17,755 nt of DNA from an uncultured Clostridia bacterium (GTDB taxonomy: Bacteria; Bacillota; Clostridia; UMGS1810). The notes beneath the pieces were generated by a model. That model searched no databases. It was not told the origin of the DNA and worked only from the letters and a program-made list of their open reading frames with translations. Of the stretch, positions 6,194-12,866 are shown piece after piece. Each line of letters opens with the position of its first letter. Within the stretch, counting starts at the first letter, position 1. The DNA lies in assembly GCA_937959315.1 (NCBI GenBank), contig CALGRC010000157.1, positions 1 through 17,755 on the forward strand, given 5' to 3'. The position numbers were made by a program, and so were the translations under genes.

Positions 6194-8821
6194 TCACCCC
6201 AATTTTGCCAAGCTGTCCGCGATTTTTTCCAGCATACCGCGGTATTTTTCCGCCTTTTCCCGCTCAGCCTGCACCACCTGCTGCGGCGCCTTGGACACAA
6301 ACCCCTCGTTTTGCAGCTTGCCCTCCACGCGGCGGATTTCATTTTCCAAACGCTCCTTTTCCTTGGTCAGCCGCGCAAGTTCCTTTTCCCGGTCAACCAG
6401 TTCATCCATTGGAATAAACAGCTCCGCCCCGCCGACTACCGCATTGACGGCATTTTCCGGAATACCCTCCTTGCCGGTTTGCACCGCAATGCCCGACGCG
6501 CCCGCCAGCTTTTCAAAATATATGCCGGTGCCTTCATACACCGCCGGGTCTCCGCACACAATGGTGAGCGCCGCCCGCTTTGACGGCGGCACATTCATTT
6601 GGGTACGCAAATTCCGGATTGCACGGATCGCGTCCATCACCTGCGCCATGCGTTTTTCCTCCGCCGGGTACTCCAGCGCCCCGTCATAAACCGGCCAGGC
6701 GGAAATCATAATGCTTTCCTCGCCGGTGGGCAGTTTTCCGAAAATTTCCTCTGTAATAAACGGCATAAACGGGTGCAGCAGCTTCAGCGCCCCTACCAGC
6801 ACATAGCCGAGCACCTGCTGGGCGGCCTTCGCCCCCTCGCCGCCTTCGTACAGCCGGGGTTTTACCAGCTCGATATACCAGTCGCAGAAATCATCCCAGA
6901 AAAACCCGTACAATTTTGCCACTGCAATGCCCAATTCATACTGGTCTAAGTTGTCAGTCACATCGCGCACCAGCCGGTTATACACCGACAGGATCCATTT
7001 GTCCTCCAATGTACGGCTTCCTTCCGGCGGCAGCTCCACCTTTTCAATATCCAAATTCATCAAAAGGAAGCGGGATGCATTCCAGATTTTATTGGCAAAA
7101 TTGCGGCTTGCCTCCACCCGCTCGGTAGAAAAGCGCATATCATTGCCCGGGGCGTTGCCGGTTGCCAGCGTAAACCGCAATGCGTCTGCGCCATATTGGT
7201 CAATCACCTCTATCGGGTCAATGCCGTTGCCCAGCGATTTGCTCATTTTGCGGCCCTGGCTGTCCAGCACCAGGCCGTGAATCAGTACATCCTTGAATGG
7301 GGACTGTCCGGTATGTTCCAGCGCGGAAAAAATCATACGCGCCACCCAGAAAAAGATGATGTCATAGCCTGTTACCAGTGCGCTGGTTGGATAGAATTTT
7401 TCCAAATCGGCTGTCTTTTCAGGCCATCCCAGCGTGGAAAACGGCCACAGCGCCGATGAAAACCAGGTATCCAGCACATCTGGGTCCTGTTTGACAGCCC
7501 CGCCGCATTTGGGGCAAACGGTGATGTCCTCCTTGGATACGGTGGTGGCCCCGCAGTCCTGGCAATAAAAGGCCGGAATCCGGTGCCCCCACCAAAGCTG
7601 GCGGGAAATGCACCAATCGTGGACATTTTCCATCCAATTAAGGTAGATTTTTGCAAACCGCTCGGGTACAAACTGCACATCGCCGTTTTTCACTGCGTCA
7701 ACCGCCGGCCCAGAGAGCGGCGCCATTTTTACAAACCACTGCTTGCTGGTAATCGGCTCCACCGTAGTACCGCAGCGGTAGCAATGCCCTACATTGTGGC
7801 TGTGCGGCTCGGTTTTCACCAAAAGCCCCGCCGCTTCCAAATCGGCGACCATTTGCCTGCGCGCTTCGTACCGGTCCATCCCCTCATACTTGCCGCCATT
7901 TTTGTTGATGGTTGCATCGTCATTGAGCACCAGAATTTGCTCCAGGCCATGCCGCTGCCCCACCTCAAAGTCGTTGGGGTCGTGCGCCGGGGTAATTTTC
8001 ACACAGCCGGTCCCAAACTCCTTGTCCACATATGCATCGGCAATAACCGGGATTTCCCGCCCAACCAGCGGCAAAACAAGAGTTTTGCCCACCAAATGGG
8101 TATAGCGCTCATCGTCCGGGTGCACCGCAACGGCCGTATCGCCCAAAAGGGTTTCCGGGCGGGTGGTGGCAATGATAACATATTCACTGCTGTCTTTGAC
8201 CGGATATTTGATATGCCAGAAATGGCCGTCCTGCTCGCTGTACTCCACTTCGGCGTCCGAAAGCGCCGTGGTACACTGCGGGCACCAGTTGATGATACGG
8301 CTGCCCTGGTAGATCAGCCCCTTTTCGTACAAGTTAACAAATACCTCGCGCACCGCTTTGGAGCAGCCCTCGTCCATGGTAAACCGCTCGCGCGACCAAG
8401 CGCAGGACGACCCCAATTTTTTGAGCTGCGTGATGATGCGCCCGCCAAACTTTTCCTTCCAATCCCAAACGCGCTTCAAAAATTCCTCGCGTCCCAAATC
8501 GTAGCGGGTCAGGCCCTCTTCTTTACGGAGCACTTCTTCCACCTTAATCTGCGTGGCAATCCCCGCGTGGTCGGTACCGGGAATCCATAACGCCTCAAAA
8601 CCCGCCATACGCTTATAGCGGATCAAAATATCCTGCAGCGTCTCGTCCAGCGCATGCCCCATGTGAAGCTGCCCTGTGACGTTTGGCGGCGGGATGACGA
8701 TGGTAAACGGCTCTTTGGCACTGCTGGTATCCGCTTCGAAATACCCTTTTTCCACCCAATTCTGGTAAATGGGCCCTTCTACCTCAGACGGGTCATAGGT
8801 CTTTGCCAGTTCCTTTTTCAT
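6194..8821 (-). CDS. valS: Valyl-tRNA synthetase ValS
   Basis: This class I aminoacyl-tRNA synthetase charges tRNA-Val and edits mischarged threonine. The 875-residue protein has the HIGH-type signature HMGH (53-56) after PPPNVTGQL. The editing domain lies around 190-340, with ATTRPETLLGDTAVAVHP and THAHDPNDF-like ITPAHDPNDFEVG. Cys pairs CYRC (347-350), CQDC (420-423) and CPKC (436-439) resemble zinc-binding knuckles. The KMSKS loop is at 525-529 in GRKMSKSLGNG. A C-terminal coiled-coil arm (about 810-870) is rich in Glu, Arg and Lys. The length matches bacterial ValS. The ATG at 8821 follows a GGGAG site. Only 22 bases separate it from the preceding gene, so no T-box leader sits directly upstream. 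Any amino-acid control would have to act from a distant promoter. Confidence 0.97.
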   Translation of the reverse strand: MKKELAKTYDPSEVEGPIYQNWVEKGYFEADTSSAKEPFTIVIPPPNVTGQLHMGHALDETLQDILIRYKRMAGFEALWIPGTDHAGIATQIKVEEVLRKEEGLTRYDLGREEFLKRVWDWKEKFGGRIITQLKKLGSSCAWSRERFTMDEGCSKAVREVFVNLYEKGLIYQGSRIINWCPQCTTALSDAEVEYSEQDGHFWHIKYPVKDSSEYVIIATTRPETLLGDTAVAVHPDDERYTHLVGKTLVLPLVGREIPVIADAYVDKEFGTGCVKITPAHDPNDFEVGQRHGLEQILVLNDDATINKNGGKYEGMDRYEARRQMVADLEAAGLLVKTEPHSHNVGHCYRCGTTVEPITSKQWFVKMAPLSGPAVDAVKNGDVQFVPERFAKIYLNWMENVHDWCISRQLWWGHRIPAFYCQDCGATTVSKEDITVCPKCGGAVKQDPDVLDTWFSSALWPFSTLGWPEKTADLEKFYPTSALVTGYDIIFFWVARMIFSALEHTGQSPFKDVLIHGLVLDSQGRKMSKSLGNGIDPIEVIDQYGADALRFTLATGNAPGNDMRFSTERVEASRNFANKIWNASRFLLMNLDIEKVELPPEGSRTLEDKWILSVYNRLVRDVTDNLDQYELGIAVAKLYGFFWDDFCDWYIELVKPRLYEGGEGAKAAQQVLGYVLVGALKLLHPFMPFITEEIFGKLPTGEESIMISAWPVYDGALEYPAEEKRMAQVMDAIRAIRNLRTQMNVPPSKRAALTIVCGDPAVYEGTGIYFEKLAGASGIAVQTGKEGIPENAVNAVVGGAELFIPMDELVDREKELARLTKEKERLENEIRRVEGKLQNEGFVSKAPQQVVQAEREKAEKYRGMLEKIADSLAKLG

Positions 8822-8843
8822 GCTTGTCCACTCCCAAATTATG

Positions 8844-9035
8844 TTATCGTCCCACTAAAAACAGTATTACCGCGCCGGCAAGCACAAAGAGCAGGCCAAC
8901 GGACTTTAAAATAGAAACTTCTTTTTCATCATACGGCTGTTTATAAAATTTTTCCAGCCATTTGCGCGCGCCATATGCGATAACTGCGCCTGCTGCAAGC
9001 AAAACCAGGCTCAAAGCCAGCAATACCGGTTTCAT
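8844..9035 (-). CDS. Small two-helix membrane protein of unknown function
   Basis: I do not recognise this 63-residue product. It has a hydrophobic helix at about 3-21, a basic and aromatic linker (GARKWLEKFYKQPYDEKE) and a second hydrophobic helix at about 45-61, so it is probably a small integral membrane protein. The ATG at 9035 starts one base after the thioesterase stop (TGA), and GGAGGAGGG in the end of that gene provides a strong ribosome binding site. This supports a real, translationally coupled gene. It sits between the thioesterase gene and valS. Confidence 0.75.
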   Translation of the reverse strand: MKPVLLALSLVLLAAGAVIAYGARKWLEKFYKQPYDEKEVSILKSVGLLFVLAGAVILFLVGR

Positions 9036-9036
9036 A

Positions 9037-9450
9037 TCAGCCCTCCTCCAGCGCGGCTGCGAGCTTGCCCCACAGAACCGGGCGGCTTTTTTTCAAATTC
9101 ACCGGCTTAAAACTGCCGTCTACAAACCCATGCATCGTCTGGCCCTTTGCCAATATGTCCCCGCCGCGGAGCACGGTATAAGCAAAGGTACATCTGGCTG
9201 CCGACAGCGCAGTGAGCCGGGTCTGGATAACCAATTCATCCTCATATTTGGCGCCCCGCAGGTAACTGCAATGGGTTTCGGTCAGCGGCAGCAGTACGCC
9301 GTCTTCTTCCATCTGCCCATAGGAATATCCCAATGCCTTCATCCACGCTGTCCGCCCCACCTCAAACCACGGGTAATAGCGCGAATGATGGACAATCCCC
9401 ATCCGGTCGGTTTCGCAGTACCGTACTGTCAATGCCGTATTTGTAACCAT
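9037..9450 (-). CDS. Acyl-CoA thioesterase of the 4-hydroxybenzoyl-CoA thioesterase / YbgC family
   Basis: Hotdog-fold enzymes of this family hydrolyse acyl-CoA thioesters, often of short or modified acyl chains. The 137-residue protein has the signature YCETDRMGIVHHSRY (11-25). D15 aligns with the catalytic Asp of E. coli YbgC, and FEVGRTAWM follows as the long helix of the fold. The middle (LTETHCSYLRGAKYEDEL) and the end (GQTMHGFVDG) fit the beta sheet of the fold. Length is typical. The ATG at 9450 has AAGGGG five bases away and lies 15 bases after the pyk stop. The true substrate is not indicated. There are no tol-pal genes nearby, so a YbgC-like envelope role is not suggested. Confidence 0.88.
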   Translation of the reverse strand: MVTNTALTVRYCETDRMGIVHHSRYYPWFEVGRTAWMKALGYSYGQMEEDGVLLPLTETHCSYLRGAKYEDELVIQTRLTALSAARCTFAYTVLRGGDILAKGQTMHGFVDGSFKPVNLKKSRPVLWGKLAAALEEG

Positions 9451-9465
9451 GCAAACCCCTTCTTT

Positions 9466-11220
9466 TTATACAATTTTGGTAATGCCGCTGTATACCAGCC
9501 CCCGATGGCCGTCAATGGTCACTACCGTACCCGATTTTAAGATACTTGTTGCATTCTGCGCACCGGTAATGACAGGGATTTCCAGCGTCATACCGACAAT
9601 GGCAGCATGGGTAGCCGTCCCCTCGGTCTCGGTGATGATGCCAGACGCCTTTTTCAGCAGCGGCAAAAGCTCATTTGATGTATTCTGGATTACCAAAATT
9701 TCACCGTCATGGAAATCGCGCAGCGCATCCTGCGCGCTCTTTGCCACACACAGGCTGCCGGATACCGACAGCGGCGTAACCGCCTTGCCTTTAACCAGCA
9801 CATGGCCCACCAAATGCGCCTTGAGGGTATTGGTGGTGCCGGGGACGCCCACCGGCGTCCCGCCGGTGATAACCACCAAATCACCGTTTTTAACCAGCCC
9901 CGTTTCCAACGCGCGGGAAACGCCGTGCTCGAACAGTTCGTCGGTCGTGGGCTGCTCCTCGCCCATCACCGGCTGGACGCCCCACGAAAGCGCAAGCTGA
10001 TGGAATACCTTTTTGCTGGTGGTAACCGCCACAATCGGGCATCCGGGGCGGTAACGGGACACCATCCGCGCAGTATGGCCGGATTTTGTCACCGTAACAA
10101 TGGCCGTTGCGCCCAAATCCATAGCCGTAGTACAGGTGGCATGGCTAATGGCATTGGTAATGCTCTGCGACGGCGACAGCCCCTGGGCATAAAATTTTTG
10201 CTTATAATCAATACTCCCCTCGGTTTTTTCTGCGATTTTCGCCATGGCTGAAATGGCCTCAATGGGGAATTTCCCGATGGCCGTTTCACCAGAGAGCATA
10301 ACTGCGCTGGTGCCGTCATACACGGCGTTTGCCACATCGGTGGTCTCAGCGCGGGTAGGCCGCGGGTTGCGGATCATCGAATCGAGCATTTGCGTGGCGG
10401 TAATAACCATTTTGCCCGCTTTATAGCACTTTTCAATCAGCATCTTCTGAATGGCCGGCAAATCCTCATACGGGATTTCCACCCCCATATCGCCGCGCGC
10501 TACCATAATCCCTTCCGATACCTTTAAAATATCATCGATATTAACAACGCCCTCGCCGTTTTCAATTTTTGCGATAATTTGCACGTGCTCCCCGCCGTTT
10601 TTTTCCAAAACCTTGCGTATATCCAATACGTCATAGGCGGTACGCACAAAGGAAGCTGCTATAAAATCCACATCGTTTTTTATGCCAAACAGGATATCCG
10701 CCTTATCCTTTTCGCTCATATACGGCAGCCGGATGGACACGCCGGGGATGTTAATGCTCTTTTTGTTGGAAAGTACCCCGCCGTTTACCACGCGGCAGCG
10801 GATATCTGTCCCCTTGATATTTTCGGCTGTCAATTCAATCAGTCCATCGTCAATCAAAATCCGGGTGCCGGGCGAAATATCGTTGGGCAGCCCTTCATAG
10901 GTGACTGAAACCCGGTCGGCATCCCCTATTACATCCTGTGTCGTCAACGTAAAAGAAGCGCCGTTTTTGAGTTCCACCTTACCGTCTTCAAAATCGCCAA
11001 TGCGGATTTCCGGCCCCTTAGTGTCCAGCAGCAGCGCCACCGGAAGCCCCAATTTATCCCGCATCTTTTTAAAATCGTCCATGCGCTTTTGATGTTCCGC
11101 ATGGTCGCCATGGGAAAAATTGATACGGGCCACATCCATACCGCCGCGCATCAGCCCTTCCAAAACCTTCGGGTCATTGGTTGCCGGCCCAAGCGTACAA
11201 ACAATTTTTGTCTTCCTCAA
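9466..11220 (-). CDS. pyk: Pyruvate kinase with a C-terminal PEP-utilising-type domain
   Basis: This enzyme converts phosphoenolpyruvate and ADP to pyruvate and ATP, the last step of glycolysis. The 584-residue protein starts MRKTKIVCTLGPAT. It has the barrel motifs DVARINFSHG, DTKGPEIR (66-73), IAKIENGEG (216-224, catalytic Lys 218), VARGDMGVE and ATQMLDSMIRNPRPTRAE. The regulatory C domain follows. An extra domain from about 480 to the end contains TEGTATHAAIVG, resembling the phospho-His domain of PEP-utilising enzymes, as in Bacillus Pyk. E71 in TKGPE is the residue linked to potassium-dependent kinases. A TTG at 11229 is in frame but only one base from GGAGG (11231-11235). The TTG at 11220 is ten bases away and gives the usual N-terminus. 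The gene lies 95 bases after pfkA, likely in the same operon. Confidence 0.96.
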   Translation of the reverse strand: MRKTKIVCTLGPATNDPKVLEGLMRGGMDVARINFSHGDHAEHQKRMDDFKKMRDKLGLPVALLLDTKGPEIRIGDFEDGKVELKNGASFTLTTQDVIGDADRVSVTYEGLPNDISPGTRILIDDGLIELTAENIKGTDIRCRVVNGGVLSNKKSINIPGVSIRLPYMSEKDKADILFGIKNDVDFIAASFVRTAYDVLDIRKVLEKNGGEHVQIIAKIENGEGVVNIDDILKVSEGIMVARGDMGVEIPYEDLPAIQKMLIEKCYKAGKMVITATQMLDSMIRNPRPTRAETTDVANAVYDGTSAVMLSGETAIGKFPIEAISAMAKIAEKTEGSIDYKQKFYAQGLSPSQSITNAISHATCTTAMDLGATAIVTVTKSGHTARMVSRYRPGCPIVAVTTSKKVFHQLALSWGVQPVMGEEQPTTDELFEHGVSRALETGLVKNGDLVVITGGTPVGVPGTTNTLKAHLVGHVLVKGKAVTPLSVSGSLCVAKSAQDALRDFHDGEILVIQNTSNELLPLLKKASGIITETEGTATHAAIVGMTLEIPVITGAQNATSILKSGTVVTIDGHRGLVYSGITKIV

Positions 11221-11230
11221 ACCTCTCAAT

Positions 11231-11235
11231 CCTCC
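11231..11235 (-). promoter_or_regulatory. Ribosome binding site of pyk
   Basis: GGAGG on the minus strand. The in-frame TTG at 11229 is one base away, too close. The TTG at 11220 is ten bases away and gives the normal MRKTKIV N-terminus. This decides the shorter start. Confidence 0.65.
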
Positions 11236-11315
11236 GAATCTGTACTATTCAAACTAGCAAGCGACCCCCAGCGCACAGCGCTGAAGGCCGGATTCCACAT
11301 CCTATCGGAAAGCTG

Positions 11316-12290
11316 TTACAGCGACAGCATCTGCGCCAACTGGTAATCGGGTTCGCTGAGCTGTTTTTTCATTGCCAGCGCCTCTTCAATATCCAAATCA
11401 GTCACACGCCCTTGCTGCCAGGCGACAATACGGTTGAATTTGCCGTCTTTGATTAGTTCTACCGCATGGCGGCCCATACGGCCGGCCATCACCCGGTCGC
11501 GCAGCGTAGGTGCGCCGCCCCGCTGGATATATCCCAATACGGTCAGGCGGGTTTCTACCCCTGTCTTTTTTTCTACTTCCTGCGCCATTTCCGGCGTCGC
11601 GCCAACCCCCTCGGCCACAATCACAATGTAATGTTGTTTGCCGCGGTTGCGGCCCTCTATAATCGGACGAATAATATGCTCGTCCATATCAAACGGTTTT
11701 TCCGGCACAATGACGGCTTCAGCCCCATTGGCAATGGCGACATTCAATGCAATATGCCCGGCGCTGCGGCCCATGACTTCCACCAAATTGCACCGCTCAT
11801 GGCTGGTTGCCGTATCGCGGATTTTGTCAATGGCATCCATTGCCGTATTAAGCGCCGTATCATATCCCAGCGTATATTCGCTGCATCCAATGTCATTGTC
11901 AATGGTACCGGGTATCCCAATCACCGGGAACCCAAAGGAAGCCATATCTTTGGCGCCGCGGAAGGAACCGTCGCCGCCGATGACCACCAATGCATCCAGC
12001 CCAAAAATACGCGCTACCTCAATCCCTTTTTTAATACCTTCCTCGGTGGTAAATTCCTTGCAGCGCGCAGTCTGCAAAACCGTGCCGCCCCGCTGCAAAA
12101 TATCCGACACATCCCGCGCGCCCAAATCGTCAATTTCCCCGGCAAGCAGCCCGGCATATCCTTTTTTAATCCCCATCATGCGGTATCCATAATGAATGCC
12201 GCAGCGGACAACTGCACGGATCGCCGCGTTCATGCCCGGCGCATCGCCGCCGCTGGTCAATACCCCGATCGTTTTTACTTTTTTTCCCAT
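11316..12290 (-). CDS. pfkA: ATP-dependent 6-phosphofructokinase PfkA
   Basis: PfkA phosphorylates fructose 6-phosphate to the 1,6-bisphosphate, the committed step of glycolysis. The 324-residue protein shows IGVLTSGGDAPGMNAAIRA (8-26), VVIGGDGSFRGA (102-113) and PGTIDNDI (127-134) with catalytic D131. EVMGRSAGHIAL and LGYIQRGGAPTLRDR follow. The glycine at 108 in GGDGS marks the ATP-using class rather than the pyrophosphate class, which has Asp there. The frame is open upstream to 12401, but the extra 37 residues do not resemble PfkA. GGAGG eight bases before the ATG at 12290 fixes the start. It lies 34 bases after a small DUF2007-like gene. GCTGT...ACAGC around the stop could form a short hairpin, but no T-run follows. 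Confidence 0.97.
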   Translation of the reverse strand: MGKKVKTIGVLTSGGDAPGMNAAIRAVVRCGIHYGYRMMGIKKGYAGLLAGEIDDLGARDVSDILQRGGTVLQTARCKEFTTEEGIKKGIEVARIFGLDALVVIGGDGSFRGAKDMASFGFPVIGIPGTIDNDIGCSEYTLGYDTALNTAMDAIDKIRDTATSHERCNLVEVMGRSAGHIALNVAIANGAEAVIVPEKPFDMDEHIIRPIIEGRNRGKQHYIVIVAEGVGATPEMAQEVEKKTGVETRLTVLGYIQRGGAPTLRDRVMAGRMGRHAVELIKDGKFNRIVAWQQGRVTDLDIEEALAMKKQLSEPDYQLAQMLSL

Positions 12291-12324
12291 GGTTCCTACC
12301 TCCCGCCCCAGATATTTCATTTGT

Positions 12325-12513
12325 TTAAAATCCAATATCAATGATAATACCATGCGCCTCGCTGACTTCAGCTTCTGGTACCAGTACTTCGTAACAGCCA
12401 TCCTCAGCCTGGCTCACCGGACGCAGCCGCACCAATATGCCGCCGGTTTCCAATGCACTGCGCAGCGACTGGGCAGCCTCCTGGTTTTGTGCAATATATA
12501 CCACTGTCCACAT
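12325..12513 (-). CDS. Small DUF2007-like protein between mtrB and pfkA
   Basis: This 62-residue cytoplasmic protein begins MWTVVYIAQNQEAAQSLRSA and ends in a segment with VLVPEAEVSEAH. The pattern of beta strand, helix (EAAQSLRSALETGG) and strands (ILVRLRPV, YEVLVPEAEV), with a closing helix, resembles the DUF2007 'putative signal transducing protein' fold. That fold looks like a small ACT-like or PII-like alpha/beta unit. Members of such families are sometimes misnamed glutamate decarboxylase; nothing here supports an enzyme. It starts six bases after the mtrB stop and ends 34 bases before pfkA, so all three are likely co-transcribed. The family call is by pattern and is moderate; the gene itself is well supported. 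Confidence 0.72.
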   Translation of the reverse strand: MWTVVYIAQNQEAAQSLRSALETGGILVRLRPVSQAEDGCYEVLVPEAEVSEAHGIIIDIGF

Positions 12514-12519
12514 AAACCT

Positions 12520-12762
12520 CTACCCCCGTACTTCCTTGCCGCTGCGTTCCGCACGGATTTCACCGTGCTTGGTGTAAATGACAGCGTCGCCCTTGACCTT
12601 CATTGCCGTAGTTATTTCGGTAAACTGCGCAATAAACACCTGGCCTTTATCCAAAATTTCCGTATGGTGGAATTTGGTGTCCCGGCCGCGTGTCAGCCCC
12701 ATAACATTCACGCCGTCTTCCAATGCTTTGATAACAATATAATCACTCGCTTGATAATCCAT
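12520..12762 (-). CDS. mtrB: TRAP-like trp RNA-binding attenuation protein (MtrB family)
   Basis: Bacillus TRAP forms an 11-membered ring that binds tryptophan and wraps RNA carrying GAG/UAG repeats, silencing trp genes. This 80-residue protein aligns without gaps over the core: VIKALEDGVNVMGLTRG (10-26), DTKFHHTEILDKG (28-40), IAQFTEITTAMKVKGDA (44-60). The TRG-x-DT loop next to the tryptophan site is kept. Of the Bacillus RNA contacts Lys37, Lys56 and Arg58, the matching residues are I36, K55 and K57. His51 and Ser53 become I50 and T52. GGAGGG six bases before the ATG at 12762 fixes the start; a longer open reading to 12870 lacks this. No trp biosynthesis gene is in the window. The protein is clearly in the family, but its ligand and RNA target may differ. 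Confidence 0.88.
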   Translation of the reverse strand: MDYQASDYIVIKALEDGVNVMGLTRGRDTKFHHTEILDKGQVFIAQFTEITTAMKVKGDAVIYTKHGEIRAERSGKEVRG

Positions 12763-12768
12763 CCCGTA

Positions 12769-12774
12769 CCCTCC
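12769..12774 (-). promoter_or_regulatory. Ribosome binding site deciding the mtrB start
   Basis: GGAGGG on the minus strand, then TACGGG and the ATG at 12762. It selects the 80-residue form, whose N-terminus matches TRAP, over the longer open reading to 12870. Confidence 0.8.
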
Positions 12775-12831
12775 ATCTGCCCGTCTTTCCGGACGCAGGA
12801 TTTTTGTTTTGCCGTTATATTCCCATGTTAT

Positions 12832-12858
12832 ATTATATGATTCTGCCCAAAAAAGCAA
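12832..12858 (-). promoter_or_regulatory. Candidate promoter of the mtrB-pfkA-pyk operon
   Basis: On the minus strand, TTGCTT (12858-12853) is a partial -35 box and TATAAT (12837-12832) is a perfect -10 box, with a short 15-base spacer. Shifting to the overlapping TAATAT gives 17. The region lies between the dnaE stop and mtrB and is AT-rich against its surroundings. The leader would be about 65 bases. A weak A/T inverted repeat (12849-12855 and 12861-12867) overlaps the -35 side. Confidence 0.5.
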
Positions 12859-12866
12859 CACTTTTT

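Noticed and set aside
11216..11256. A cluster of UAG and GAG triplets upstream of pyk as a possible TRAP binding site
   Set aside because: On the minus strand there are five such triplets, at 11254-11256, 11245-11247, 11232-11234, 11225-11227 and 11216-11218. Their gaps are 6, 10, 4 and 6 bases, whereas TRAP sites need about 9-11 triplets spaced by 2-3 bases. GAG is also expected in a ribosome binding site.
11316..11333. GCTGT...ACAGC hairpin around the pfkA stop as a terminator
   Set aside because: The stem is only five pairs and no T-run follows, so pfkA and pyk are more likely co-transcribed.
12325..12513. The small gene next to mtrB as anti-TRAP
   Set aside because: Anti-TRAP has a DnaJ-like CxxCxGxG zinc motif. 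This protein has a single cysteine and a different fold pattern.
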